From contig NC_015160.1 in assembly GCF_000190535.1 (NCBI RefSeq), positions 3,906,001 through 3,970,000 on the forward strand: a DNA stretch of 64,000 nt. The letters run 5' to 3'. Source of the DNA: Odoribacter splanchnicus DSM 20712. GTDB taxonomy: Bacteria; Bacteroidota; Bacteroidia; Bacteroidales; Marinifilaceae. The notes below the pieces were generated by a model. That model searched no databases, was not told the DNA's origin, and saw nothing but the letters and a program-made list of their open reading frames with translations. The position numbers were made by a program, and so were the translations under genes. Numbering within the stretch: the first letter of the stretch is position 1; each line of letters opens with the position of its first letter. This document shows, piece after piece, positions 8,676 to 18,005 of the stretch.

Positions 8676-11360
8676 ATGAAAAGTTTATTTACTAAGGCTT
8701 TATTACTTATGCTCTCTTTGTGCCTCATGTCGTTTATGACGGTGGCTCAAGGGACGATTAAAGGAAAAATTGTTGATTCTCAAACGAAAGAACCTTTGGT
8801 TGGGGCGACAGTGATGCTGGAGGGTACTTCGGAAGGCGTAGCTGCCGATCTGGATGGTAGTTTTACCTTGAAGACCGGTCAGACGGGCAAACAAACCTTA
8901 ACTTTCCGTTGTGTCGGTTACAAAGAATTGAAAAAAGAGGTGACTTTGGGAAAAGAACTGAATTTAGGAACCATTGCTTTGGAAACCGAATCCATCGGTT
9001 TAGGTGACGTGACGGTTACTGCTTCGGTAGCTGTTAGCCGGAAGACTCCTGTGGCTGTAGCTGTGATCGATCCGGTAGCCATAGAAAATAAACTCTCCAC
9101 TCAGGAGTTTCCTGAAATTTTAAAATCTACACCTAGTATATATGCTACGAAACAAGGCGGAGGATTCGGTGATTCCCGGGTAAATGTACGTGGCTTCGAA
9201 AGTGAAAATGTGGCCGTTATGGTCAATGGAGTGCCGATGAACGAAATGGAAAGTGGTAAAATCTACTGGTCGAATTGGGCCGGACTTTCGGATGTTACCC
9301 GTTCGATGCAGGTACAACGCGGACTCGGTGCGGCTAAGGTGGCTGCCCCTTCGGTAGGAGGTTCTATCAATATCGTGACCAATACGACCGACGTCAAAGC
9401 CGGAGGAGGTATCTCTTACGCTGTGGGAAACGACGGATTTAATAAGATCGCATTCAATGTTTCTACCGGTTTGCGTAACGGGTGGGCGATTTCGATATTA
9501 GGTGCTAAGAGCTGGGGAAACGGTTATGTACAAGGGACCGAGTTCGAAGCGTACAGTTATTTCGGAAATGTATCCAAGCAGATCAATGACAAACACATGA
9601 TCTCGCTGACCGTATTGGGGGCTCCCCAATGGCATAATCAGCGAAATGACAATCTGTTGATTTCAGAATGGCAGAAACATGCCAATAAATATAAATTCAA
9701 TGCTGTTTATGGATTCGGACTGAACGGACAGCGGAAAGTAGCCGGATATAATAAATTCCATAAACCTCAGATTTCTTTGAACCATTACTGGACGATCAAT
9801 GAAAAATCCAGTTTGTCGACAGCCTTATATGTGTCTATCGGTCGGGGAGGCGGTTATCGCGGACAAGGAAACAGTACTTATAAAAACAGCTGGTATGCTA
9901 CGGCTTTGGACGGAACGTTGAATACGCAATTCCGGGCTGCTGACGGGACATTCGATTATGCAGCCATTTATGATTTGAATATGAAGAGCGAGAACGGTTC
10001 GCAGATGGCGATGTCCAATAATATCAACAACCATGAATGGTACGGTTTGTTATCGACTTACACCACTCAGCTCGGTCAGTATTTTAATGTATACGGCGGT
10101 CTCGACCTGCGGTATTATAAAGGAACCCACAAAGCTGTCCTGGTGGATCTTTATGGAGGAGATTATTATGTCGATTCGGAAAGCCGTAAAAATGTAAAAG
10201 CTGAAAATAATGCGTTGGCACAAGATGCGAACTGGAAGAATGAGAAGTTGAAAGTCGGTGATGTCGTATACCGGAACTACGATGGTTTTGTTACGCAGGA
10301 AGGAGTATTCGGACAAGTAGAATTCAACCGGAATGCCCTGGCTACATTTATTGCCGGTTCGGTATCCAATACGATGTATTGGCGTTATGACCGTTTCTAT
10401 TACGACAAAGCACATGCAAAATCAGGTAAAGCCGATTTCTGGAGTGGGACGGTCAAAGGAGGTGCCAATTATAATCTGGATGAACACAACAATGTATTTG
10501 CCAATATCGGTTTTATTTCAAAAGCTCCTTTCTTCGAATATGCCGTGTTCCTGAATAAGGAAAATAGCAACGAGCTGAATAAGGATGCTGTGAATGAAAA
10601 GATCTTCTCTGTAGAATTGGGATATGGTTTCCGTTCTCCGGTATTCACCGCTAACCTGAACCTCTATCGTACGGCCTGGATGGATAAGAGTATGGGAGCC
10701 AGTGTCACTTTCCAGGATTCTGACGAACGGGGACGGATCAATATGACGGGGGTAGACGCTTTACATCAGGGAGTAGAGCTCGAGGTAATGGTGAAACCTG
10801 TGCGTAATCTGGAGCTGACAGGTATGCTGTCATTAGCCGATTGGCGCTGGAATAGCAGGGCTACCGGTTATCTATATAATGACCAGGGAATACCTTTGAC
10901 CAAAGATGGGGTAGTGACGACAGAAAAGAGTAAAGAACATGCGAAAGTGGATGTCGATTTGAAAGATGTGAAAGTCGGCAACTCGGCACAGACGACTTTT
11001 GCTTTCGGAGCCAATTATCAGGTGTTGAAAGGTTTGAGATTGGGAGCCGATTATACCCATTGGGCTCGTAATTATGCCAAATTCAAGCTGCAGGGAAGTG
11101 ATTTATCCAAGGAATTGGGTAAAACGATGAAATATGATACTCCTTGGAAAATTCCGTCTGCCGGAAGTATGGATGTGAATATGAGTTACCGTTTCCCGCT
11201 CGGAAAAGTTTGGGGAATCATTTCGGCTAATGTAAATAACGTATTGGATCAGGAATATATTTCCGACGCAGAGGACGGTACGACACACGATTGGACGACA
11301 GCACAGGTATATTATGGATTTGGCCGTACTTATTCCGTACGTTTCAAAATAACTTTTTAA
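8676..11360 (+). CDS. TonB-dependent outer-membrane receptor
   Basis: Energised outer-membrane importer. The signal peptide is about residues 1-23 (LLLMLSLCLMSFMTVAQ). A carboxypeptidase-D regulatory-like beta domain follows (GTIKGKIVDSQTKEPLVGA, about 24-105), then the plug (VRGFESENVAVMVNGVPM, GGSINIVTN) and a C-terminal barrel ending in YSVRFKITF. The 894 residues are normal for the family. I prefer the ATG at 8676 because it gives a clean signal peptide; an in-frame ATG at 8628 adds 16 residues. The next gene starts within 30 bases and encodes a surface lipoprotein, so they form an operon. The substrate cannot be told; it is not a classical SusC/SusD pair because the partner lacks SusD features. 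Confidence 0.92.
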   Translation: MKSLFTKALLLMLSLCLMSFMTVAQGTIKGKIVDSQTKEPLVGATVMLEGTSEGVAADLDGSFTLKTGQTGKQTLTFRCVGYKELKKEVTLGKELNLGTIALETESIGLGDVTVTASVAVSRKTPVAVAVIDPVAIENKLSTQEFPEILKSTPSIYATKQGGGFGDSRVNVRGFESENVAVMVNGVPMNEMESGKIYWSNWAGLSDVTRSMQVQRGLGAAKVAAPSVGGSINIVTNTTDVKAGGGISYAVGNDGFNKIAFNVSTGLRNGWAISILGAKSWGNGYVQGTEFEAYSYFGNVSKQINDKHMISLTVLGAPQWHNQRNDNLLISEWQKHANKYKFNAVYGFGLNGQRKVAGYNKFHKPQISLNHYWTINEKSSLSTALYVSIGRGGGYRGQGNSTYKNSWYATALDGTLNTQFRAADGTFDYAAIYDLNMKSENGSQMAMSNNINNHEWYGLLSTYTTQLGQYFNVYGGLDLRYYKGTHKAVLVDLYGGDYYVDSESRKNVKAENNALAQDANWKNEKLKVGDVVYRNYDGFVTQEGVFGQVEFNRNALATFIAGSVSNTMYWRYDRFYYDKAHAKSGKADFWSGTVKGGANYNLDEHNNVFANIGFISKAPFFEYAVFLNKENSNELNKDAVNEKIFSVELGYGFRSPVFTANLNLYRTAWMDKSMGASVTFQDSDERGRINMTGVDALHQGVELEVMVKPVRNLELTGMLSLADWRWNSRATGYLYNDQGIPLTKDGVVTTEKSKEHAKVDVDLKDVKVGNSAQTTFAFGANYQVLKGLRLGADYTHWARNYAKFKLQGSDLSKELGKTMKYDTPWKIPSAGSMDVNMSYRFPLGKVWGIISANVNNVLDQEYISDAEDGTTHDWTTAQVYYGFGRTYSVRFKITF

Positions 11361-11389
11361 AGATAGTAATGAAGTTTATAATTGGAAAA

Positions 11390-13333
11390 ATGATGAAGAA
11401 AATATATATCCTCAGTACAATATGGATGGCTTTCATCGTGGGGGCATGCGATTATAATGATAAGAATTTCGATGGCCTGGATGATATCGTGAAGCCTGCG
11501 AATGTGGTAAAAGAGAAATATACCTTGGTTGAAGCGGATTATGCGGCTATCAGTGACAATAGCACGAATAAGAGTATCGCTAAAAAAGAAGGTACCGATA
11601 AGGCGTTAGCTGCAGTGAAAACCGATTTGTACCTTAACGAAACGGTTCCCGGCCCGACTTATCTGCCGGCATTTTTGGCGGCTAAGTATTTTACTGCCGA
11701 TGAAGGTTCGAGTGTGAAAGTAACTTATAGTTACCGGGAAAATAAGTCCGAATTACTTTCAGCCTATTCTTCGATAAAATCCTATAAAGCTGGGAATAAG
11801 GATTATCGGGCAGCACACGGAAACGCAAAGTTCGTACCTTACCTCAATGAGAATACAAAAAATAAAGTAGCCGATCTATTGATCAACGGGTATGAAGAGC
11901 CCGAAGAGGGAGATGTCGTTTTAGTCGAATATAGATATAATGCACAAAGTAACAATACTTTGGAGACCCCACAACTTTGGGAGAATTTTGAAGATCTCGG
12001 GACGGGTAATTTGGCCCGGCTGAAAGATTGGGGATCTGAAAAAGATTGGTTCGTCAGCTCTACAGGAGGCACACAGTGGAAGGTGACTGCTTATAACAAC
12101 AATCAATACGTACAGTATTCTGCTTATAAGACGGAAGGAGAGTGCGAGGCTTGGATGGTTACGCCGGAAATGACGGTCGGTGCTGACGATAAACTGAGTT
12201 TTGATGTTTGTGTCGGAAACTGGAATGCCGATTGTCTTACGGTATGGATTTCGGAAGATTTTGACGGCAAGGACGTAAAAAAGGCAACCTGGACTGATAT
12301 TACTTCTCATTTTACTATTCCGAGTGCACCCGCAAAAGGATACGGTAGTTTCGCTTCTGCCGGTACTTTTCCCCTGGCACAATACGGTGGTAAAAAGGTG
12401 TTCGTTGCTTTTAAATATTTAGGCGACGGAGTGAACAAAAAGACTACGACTTATCAGATCGACAACGTGATGATCGGTTCGAAAATTCCGGAAGGAGAGG
12501 GATTGAAAGCAGACGTGGCCTTCGATTTGAAGGTGTTCGACGGAAAGAAATGGAATAATGCGGATAAGAATGTACTTGTTTTGTCGGTACAGGACTATAA
12601 AGAAATGGGACAAAACCAGTATTGTTTCTCCGAAAAAGTTCCTGCTGCGGATTATTTGCCGAATTATTTGGCAAAGGCAATCGCTTATCCGGTAGATCAG
12701 GAAAACCGTGTGGTGGTTTATCGCTATAACAATGGCAAAGAGGTGAAGAATTATAGCGATGAATATACCTATTCCGCTGCGACTGGCAGATGGACGCTGA
12801 ATACCCGGATTGTCGACCTCACACAACAGTATGTCTTTGCCGGTGGTGTCTGGAAATTCGATCCGAGTATGACAATCACGCTGGAAGCTGTCAAAGGAAA
12901 TGCAGAGTCGGCTGCTTTCTATCAGGCTATCGTAGATTATGTCGGAAAGACTTTCGGTTCCGATTACTATCAGACGGGCTATACGAATGCCGAATTTTAT
13001 TACGGAGCTTCTTCTTATCAGAATAACTTTAGTTTTTATCCTTATTCTTGGAGGGAAAGTAATAAGGCCGGAGCTGCCGCGTATCAGCATCTTTCGGATG
13101 AAGAGCTGACTGCACTGATGTTCGAACGTCTGCCGGAAGCGGTTCGGATCGGTTTGGAAGCTATTTACAGTGATGCCGATGTGGTGACGGGCGTCGAAGT
13201 GACCTATACCGTCAACTTCTCGATCTATGGGATCAATGGTACGAAAGATACGACGGTGTATACCGTTAAATATGTGGTGACCGGTAAAGCTGAATTCGAA
13301 TATGTCGAAGATTCTTTGAAAGCAATCGGGTAG
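11390..13333 (+). CDS. Large lipoprotein with choice-of-anchor-J-like domain, receptor partner
   Basis: Unrecognised lipoprotein of about 647 residues, with signal peptide and lipobox IVGAC (cysteine near residue 20). The N-terminal part holds repeated beta modules (EKYTLVEADYAAI and later VLVLSVQDYKEMG, each followed by a PGPTYLPAFLAAKYF-like phrase), suggesting an internal duplication. The middle (about 190-365) looks like a jelly-roll choice-of-anchor-J or DUF5017 domain (ENFED, EAWMVTPEM, VAFKYLGDG, YQIDNVMIG). It follows the TonB receptor by about 30 bases and is probably its surface-exposed substrate-capture partner. Possible starts are 11369, 11390 and 11393. Confidence 0.75.
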   Translation: MMKKIYILSTIWMAFIVGACDYNDKNFDGLDDIVKPANVVKEKYTLVEADYAAISDNSTNKSIAKKEGTDKALAAVKTDLYLNETVPGPTYLPAFLAAKYFTADEGSSVKVTYSYRENKSELLSAYSSIKSYKAGNKDYRAAHGNAKFVPYLNENTKNKVADLLINGYEEPEEGDVVLVEYRYNAQSNNTLETPQLWENFEDLGTGNLARLKDWGSEKDWFVSSTGGTQWKVTAYNNNQYVQYSAYKTEGECEAWMVTPEMTVGADDKLSFDVCVGNWNADCLTVWISEDFDGKDVKKATWTDITSHFTIPSAPAKGYGSFASAGTFPLAQYGGKKVFVAFKYLGDGVNKKTTTYQIDNVMIGSKIPEGEGLKADVAFDLKVFDGKKWNNADKNVLVLSVQDYKEMGQNQYCFSEKVPAADYLPNYLAKAIAYPVDQENRVVVYRYNNGKEVKNYSDEYTYSAATGRWTLNTRIVDLTQQYVFAGGVWKFDPSMTITLEAVKGNAESAAFYQAIVDYVGKTFGSDYYQTGYTNAEFYYGASSYQNNFSFYPYSWRESNKAGAAAYQHLSDEELTALMFERLPEAVRIGLEAIYSDADVVTGVEVTYTVNFSIYGINGTKDTTVYTVKYVVTGKAEFEYVEDSLKAIG

Positions 13334-13352
13334 AGCATGGCACTTTCAATCA

Positions 13353-13388
13353 TAAAAGACGGGACTCGTGATGAGCCCCGTCTTTTGT
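13353..13388 (+). terminator. Terminator of the TonB receptor operon
   Basis: Arms AAAAGACGGGACTC and GAGCCCCGTCTTTT pair around a GTGAT loop with one mismatch, followed by a T-rich end. It lies 20 bases after the lipoprotein stop and may also serve the converging 5'-nucleotidase gene. Confidence 0.8.
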
Positions 13389-13416
13389 GATTCATTCTGC
13401 GGAGTGATGAAGTAAC

Positions 13417-15186
13417 TCAATGGCTTTCGTATATGATTTTATAATCCCGTTTTTTGCCTGCCTGAAACCAGGCCTCCGGAATGACTTTCCAATCGTTGCG
13501 GCAACGCGGAGTCAATACTTTCTTTTCTTTAATGTATTCCGTGATATAGTAACGCACATCTTTGTCCCAGATTTTTAGTATCCGTTGATTGATATCCGCT
13601 TTTGTCCATCCTACTCCTTGGGTAAGATGCCCGCCTCCTCCGTTTCCCCGGTAGGAATTGATTGCAACGGTGTAAGTGCTGTCGGCATGGAAAGGGCGGC
13701 CGTCGCTCAGGGAATGGATTTCTACCCGGTTGCCGGGTTGCCGGCTGACGTCTACTGTGTATTTGATTCCGGCTGCACATGAATAGTTGAAATAGTCGGC
13801 GGCTAATACATAGTGACCTTTGGGGTTGCGAACGATATTTCCCTGTTCATCCTTTTTGAAATTCAACAAATGATCTTGGGCAGAAGTCATGGTGTTATAT
13901 TGCAGTTGATAAGCATATTCCAGGTAGCGGTCGATTTCCTGTCCGGTGAATTTCATCAGGTAAAGTCCGTTTTCGTATTTATAGAGATTGAACATGTCCC
14001 GGATGGTAATCTCGCCTTGGGCGATTTTAGCGTCCATTTGCAGGACAGTACTGAACGAAACGTCTGCCCGGGTTTCCCGGAGTTGGGCATTATGTATGAA
14101 GTCGGTAAAAGCCGAAGGACCGAACAGGCCTTCCCGCCCCGATAATGTTTCGGTAAATTCGCCGATGGGAGTGTCGATATAGGCTTTCACCTGATTCAGG
14201 GCCGGTGTGAATTTCCGGAGATAAGCCGTATCCCGTGGGGCTTTCGCCGGATCGATCAATTCGGCGGTATAGGTCTTGTCGTAATGTCCGGCGTGCCGGG
14301 TCAGGCTGACGGTGATCTTGCCTAAAGCCCGGGCATGCGAACGGGCATCCACGATCAACACTTTATGTCCTGCGTCGTTTGTGATTTCTTCTACCTTTTC
14401 CTGATGATCATGGCCCGAGACGATGATATCGAAACCCTCTACTTGCCGGGCCACTAACATGGTGGCATTTTCATTGCGGGGAGTGTCTTTGTTTTCACCG
14501 GCATAGTTGTAATTGTAACCGGCATGAAACAGGCCGATCAGCAGGTCGGGGTGTTCTTTTTCCTGAATCAGAGGTACCCATTTCCGGGCCGTCCCGATCA
14601 TATCTTCGAATTCGATACCGTCCCACAAATGCTGGGGAAGCCATTTGGGAATACCCGGGGTGATCATTCCTAAAACGGCTATTTTGAGTCCTTTGCGGTG
14701 GAGTACGGTGTAAGGTTTGAAGTAAGGTGCTCCGGTTCGGGTATCTATTGCATTCGCTGCTAGCCAGGGAAAGTGAAATTCTCCGGCCACTTTATCATAG
14801 ACCGGATGGCCTGCCTCGATATCGTGATTGCCTACGGCAGCGGCATCGTAACCCAAATCGTTCAGGACCTGGGCGGTAATATTGGTCTGAAGGGTATCGA
14901 TATAATTGAAATAATAGTTGGAAGGCTGTCCTTGAAGGATATCACCCCCGTCTAATAGAATATACTCCCTGTCACCCGCTTTACGCTCTTCCGAGAGATA
15001 ACCGGCTACCCCGGCCAGACTGTATAAAGTAGGGCGGTTTTGCTTTAAATCGAAGTCAAAAAGACTACCGTGTACGTCGGTAGTACAGTAAATGGTGAGT
15101 GTCGCTTTGTCCGGCTTCCGGGTACAAGAAATAAAAAAACAGACGACCGAACAGATACACCACAGAATGAAAAATAAACGTTTCAT
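13417..15186 (-). CDS. Lipoprotein bifunctional metallophosphatase / 5'-nucleotidase
   Basis: UshA-like enzyme that dephosphorylates nucleotides or 2',3'-cyclic nucleotides in the periplasm. The metallophosphatase motifs are TDVHGSL (near 34), LLDGGDILQG (about 79), VGNHDIEAG (about 121), LFHAGYNYNY and VSGHDHQE. The C-terminal nucleotidase domain starts near residue 330 and contains AINSYRGNGGGG. The ATG at 15186 gives a lipoprotein signal with lipobox FISC; the longer frame from 15228 adds 14 residues before it. The divergent neighbour is a nucleoside transporter, so the pair makes and imports nucleosides. Confidence 0.9.
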   Translation of the reverse strand: MKRLFFILWCICSVVCFFISCTRKPDKATLTIYCTTDVHGSLFDFDLKQNRPTLYSLAGVAGYLSEERKAGDREYILLDGGDILQGQPSNYYFNYIDTLQTNITAQVLNDLGYDAAAVGNHDIEAGHPVYDKVAGEFHFPWLAANAIDTRTGAPYFKPYTVLHRKGLKIAVLGMITPGIPKWLPQHLWDGIEFEDMIGTARKWVPLIQEKEHPDLLIGLFHAGYNYNYAGENKDTPRNENATMLVARQVEGFDIIVSGHDHQEKVEEITNDAGHKVLIVDARSHARALGKITVSLTRHAGHYDKTYTAELIDPAKAPRDTAYLRKFTPALNQVKAYIDTPIGEFTETLSGREGLFGPSAFTDFIHNAQLRETRADVSFSTVLQMDAKIAQGEITIRDMFNLYKYENGLYLMKFTGQEIDRYLEYAYQLQYNTMTSAQDHLLNFKKDEQGNIVRNPKGHYVLAADYFNYSCAAGIKYTVDVSRQPGNRVEIHSLSDGRPFHADSTYTVAINSYRGNGGGGHLTQGVGWTKADINQRILKIWDKDVRYYITEYIKEKKVLTPRCRNDWKVIPEAWFQAGKKRDYKIIYESH

Positions 15187-15308
15187 GTATAAATCGGATT
15201 TGATATTAATGATATGGATAAAAAACATGGCAATGTATAAAAAAAAGTTATACTCCCCCCTTTTTTATTCATTTTTTAGGGCTAAATTGCAGCTCTAAAA
15301 TCTGAGTT

Positions 15309-16715
15309 ATGAGTGGTGTGTTAAAGAAAGCTTGCTGGCTTTTGCCTGTATTGTTTGTGGTGAGCCCTGTGTTGGCTCAGCAAGGTGGTGGTATACAATC
15401 GGCTGCTAATATTGAAAGTCATATCTCTTTCATGTCGGTATTCCGGGGATTACTGGGGATTGTTTCTTTGTTAGCGATCGCCTGGTTGTTCAGTAAAGAC
15501 CGGAAAGCTATTTCCTGGAAAGTGGTGGGGATCGGTTTGGCGATGCAGTTGGTATTGGCTGTCGGAATTCTTTATGTCCCGGCTGTACAGGCTATCTTTG
15601 AATTTTTCGGTAAGATCTTTATCCGTATTCTCGACTTTACGCGGGATGGAAGTATTTTCTTGTTGGGGGATCTGATGGATACCACCAAAGCGGGATATAT
15701 CTTTGCTTTTCAGGTGTTGCCTACGATTATATTCTTTTCGGCTCTGACCTCCTTATTGTTTTATCTGGGCATTATTCAGAAAGTGGTTTATGCTATGGCT
15801 TGGGTGATGACTAAGCTCATGAATATCTCAGGGATGGAATCGTTGTCTGTGGCCGGAAATATCTTTTTGGGACAGACCGAAGCTCCGCTGATGATTAAAG
15901 AATATCTCGACGATATGAGCCCTTCCGAGATTTTTCTGGTGATGACCGGAGGAATGGCGACGATAGCCGGAGGAGTATTGGCTGCCTATATCAGTTTTTT
16001 AGGTGGGGAAGATCCGGTACAACGGTTGATTTTTGCCAAACATTTACTTGCTGCTTCAGTGATGGCTGCTCCGGGGGCTGTGGTTTTCGCTAAAATGTTG
16101 GTACCCCAGACCCGGCAGGTGAATAATAATATTCAGATTTCTAAAAATAAGGTCGGTAAGAATATTTTGGATGCCATATCCAATGGGGCGGCCGAAGGGG
16201 TGAAATTGGCTGTCAATGTTGCCGGCATGTTGTTGGTATTTGTGGCTTTTATCGCTTTTGCCAATTATCTGTTTACAAAATTCGGTAGCCTGACGGGAGT
16301 AAACGAGTGGATTGCTCAGGTTACCGACGGACGAAGTAAAGAACTGAACTTACAATTTATTCTGGGATATGCGATTTCTCCGTTGATGTGGCTGATCGGT
16401 ATCGCTCCTCAGGATATGATCCATGCCGGTAGCCTGTTGGGGCAGAAGATCATTATGACCGAATTTATCGGATATGTCGATTTGGCCAACCTCAAAGCTG
16501 CCGGAGCTTTTGCTCAGACAAAGTCGGTCATTATGTGTACCTACTTCCTTTGTGGATTCGCAAACTTTGCTTCGATCGGTATCCAAATCGGCGGAATCGG
16601 TGGTTTAACTCCCAAAAATAAACCTCTGCTGGCTCAGTTCGGAATGCGGGCATTGTTAGCAGGCACACTCGCTTCTTTATTATCGGCTACTGTTGTCGGA
16701 ATGATTATCGGTTAA
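15309..16715 (+). CDS. Concentrative nucleoside transporter (CNT/NupC family)
   Basis: Inner-membrane cation-coupled nucleoside symporter of 468 residues. An N-terminal hydrophobic stretch ending in VLAQQ is like a signal peptide, then about ten membrane segments follow. Family motifs are VAGNIFLGQTEAPLMI (CNT substrate and sodium region), GGMATIAGGVLAAYISF and GFANFASIGIQIGGIG. It is divergent from the periplasmic 5'-nucleotidase. Its last 36 bases overlap the end of the converging permease gene. Confidence 0.92.
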   Translation: MSGVLKKACWLLPVLFVVSPVLAQQGGGIQSAANIESHISFMSVFRGLLGIVSLLAIAWLFSKDRKAISWKVVGIGLAMQLVLAVGILYVPAVQAIFEFFGKIFIRILDFTRDGSIFLLGDLMDTTKAGYIFAFQVLPTIIFFSALTSLLFYLGIIQKVVYAMAWVMTKLMNISGMESLSVAGNIFLGQTEAPLMIKEYLDDMSPSEIFLVMTGGMATIAGGVLAAYISFLGGEDPVQRLIFAKHLLAASVMAAPGAVVFAKMLVPQTRQVNNNIQISKNKVGKNILDAISNGAAEGVKLAVNVAGMLLVFVAFIAFANYLFTKFGSLTGVNEWIAQVTDGRSKELNLQFILGYAISPLMWLIGIAPQDMIHAGSLLGQKIIMTEFIGYVDLANLKAAGAFAQTKSVIMCTYFLCGFANFASIGIQIGGIGGLTPKNKPLLAQFGMRALLAGTLASLLSATVVGMIIG

Positions 16716-18005
16716 GTTTTTTCTGACCAGATGGGTAGCCCAGAAACTGGGTATCGTACACAGCATGATCCAGACGAAAAAAGCCCGGTAACCGATCGAT
16801 TCTTCGATCCAACCCGATATCATACCGGGGAGCATCAGGCCTAAAGCCATGAAACCGGTACAGATCGCATAATGGGCGGTTTGGTGTTTGCCGTTGCTGA
16901 ATAGCATCATAAAATAGGTGAGGGAAGTGAATCCGAAACCATAACCGAATTGTTCGATGGCAACGCAGCCCGATATGATTCCTATACTTTCCGGTCGGGC
17001 GAAGGAGAGATACAGATACACGATATTGGGCAGGTTCATGGCAATGGTCATGGTCCATAGGCAGGACTTCAATCCCCGCCGTGCCATAGCGATTCCTCCG
17101 ACAATTCCTCCGATCGTCAGGGCGATGACGCCGATCGTACCATAGATAAAGCCGACTTCTGCCGTAGATAGGGCAAGTCCTCCGGTAGCCGGAGTATCCA
17201 GCAGAAAGGGAGAAGTGATTTTCACCAACTGCGCTTCGGCGAACCGATAGAGCAGGATGAAGATCAGGGCACTGACGATGTGTTTCTTTTGGAAGAAAGA
17301 GGTGAAAGTACCTAGAAATTCTTTGAACACTCTTCCGGCAGAGGCTTGTTGAGGTGGAAGGGTACAAGTATCCCGCCGGGGGTGGGGTAAAAACAAATAG
17401 TGATAAACGAACAGAAGGGCAAACAGGATTGTCAGCAGGTAAAAAGTCAGCGACCAGGCTTGGGGGATGGCTGCGGTTTCCGGCATCTCCCTGGCGTAGC
17501 GTTGTTCGAGCCAGCCGGCGAACATTACCAGTATACCCTGGCCGAAAATAACCGCAAAACGATAAAAAGTATTGCGGATACCGACGAAATAAGCTTGTTT
17601 TTTTTCATTTAACCCTAACATATAAAATCCGTCGGCAGCAATATCGTGGGTGGCCGAACTGAATGCCAGCAACCACATGAAAGCCAGGCAATACCGGAAA
17701 GCCAGGGGGCCTTGGATCGTCAAGGCGATTCCTGCCAATCCTGCACCGACCAGGATTTGCATGACCACGATCCACCAGCGTTTGGTTTTCAGCAGATCGA
17801 CCAAAGGGCTCCACAATGGCTTTATCACCCAGGGAAGATTCAAACCACTGGTATAAAGGGCGATATCGGTATTCGACATGCCCATGCGTTTGAATAGAAT
17901 GACTGCAACGCTCATGACGACGACGTAGGGAATACCTTGGGCAAAGTATAGAGAAGGCACCCATTGCCAGGGAGAAACCGCTTTGTTTTCTGTTTTCTTA
18001 TTCAT
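16680..18005 (-). CDS. AmpG-like MFS permease (muropeptide importer candidate)
   Basis: A 441-residue major-facilitator protein with about 12 hydrophobic segments. AmpG-type features are SLYFAQGIPYVVV (about 17-29), GLNLPWVIKPLWSPLVD (about 54-70) and SATHDIAADGFY (about 107-118). AmpG imports anhydro-muropeptides for cell-wall recycling. Context fits: the upstream gene, overlapping by eight bases, is a SpoIID-type protein, an activator of amidases or a lytic factor in other bacteria. The C-terminus converges with the nucleoside transporter with a 36-base overlap. Substrate is inferred from family and neighbours. Confidence 0.8.
   Translation of the reverse strand: MNKKTENKAVSPWQWVPSLYFAQGIPYVVVMSVAVILFKRMGMSNTDIALYTSGLNLPWVIKPLWSPLVDLLKTKRWWIVVMQILVGAGLAGIALTIQGPLAFRYCLAFMWLLAFSSATHDIAADGFYMLGLNEKKQAYFVGIRNTFYRFAVIFGQGILVMFAGWLEQRYAREMPETAAIPQAWSLTFYLLTILFALLFVYHYLFLPHPRRDTCTLPPQQASAGRVFKEFLGTFTSFFQKKHIVSALIFILLYRFAEAQLVKITSPFLLDTPATGGLALSTAEVGFIYGTIGVIALTIGGIVGGIAMARRGLKSCLWTMTIAMNLPNIVYLYLSFARPESIGIISGCVAIEQFGYGFGFTSLTYFMMLFSNGKHQTAHYAICTGFMALGLMLPGMISGWIEESIGYRAFFVWIMLCTIPSFWATHLVRKNLTDNHSDNSSR

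Noticed and set aside
12419..13090. 223-codon minus-strand frame inside the anchor-J lipoprotein
   Set aside because: Antisense to a confident gene, isoleucine- and arginine-rich, no domain and no promoter.
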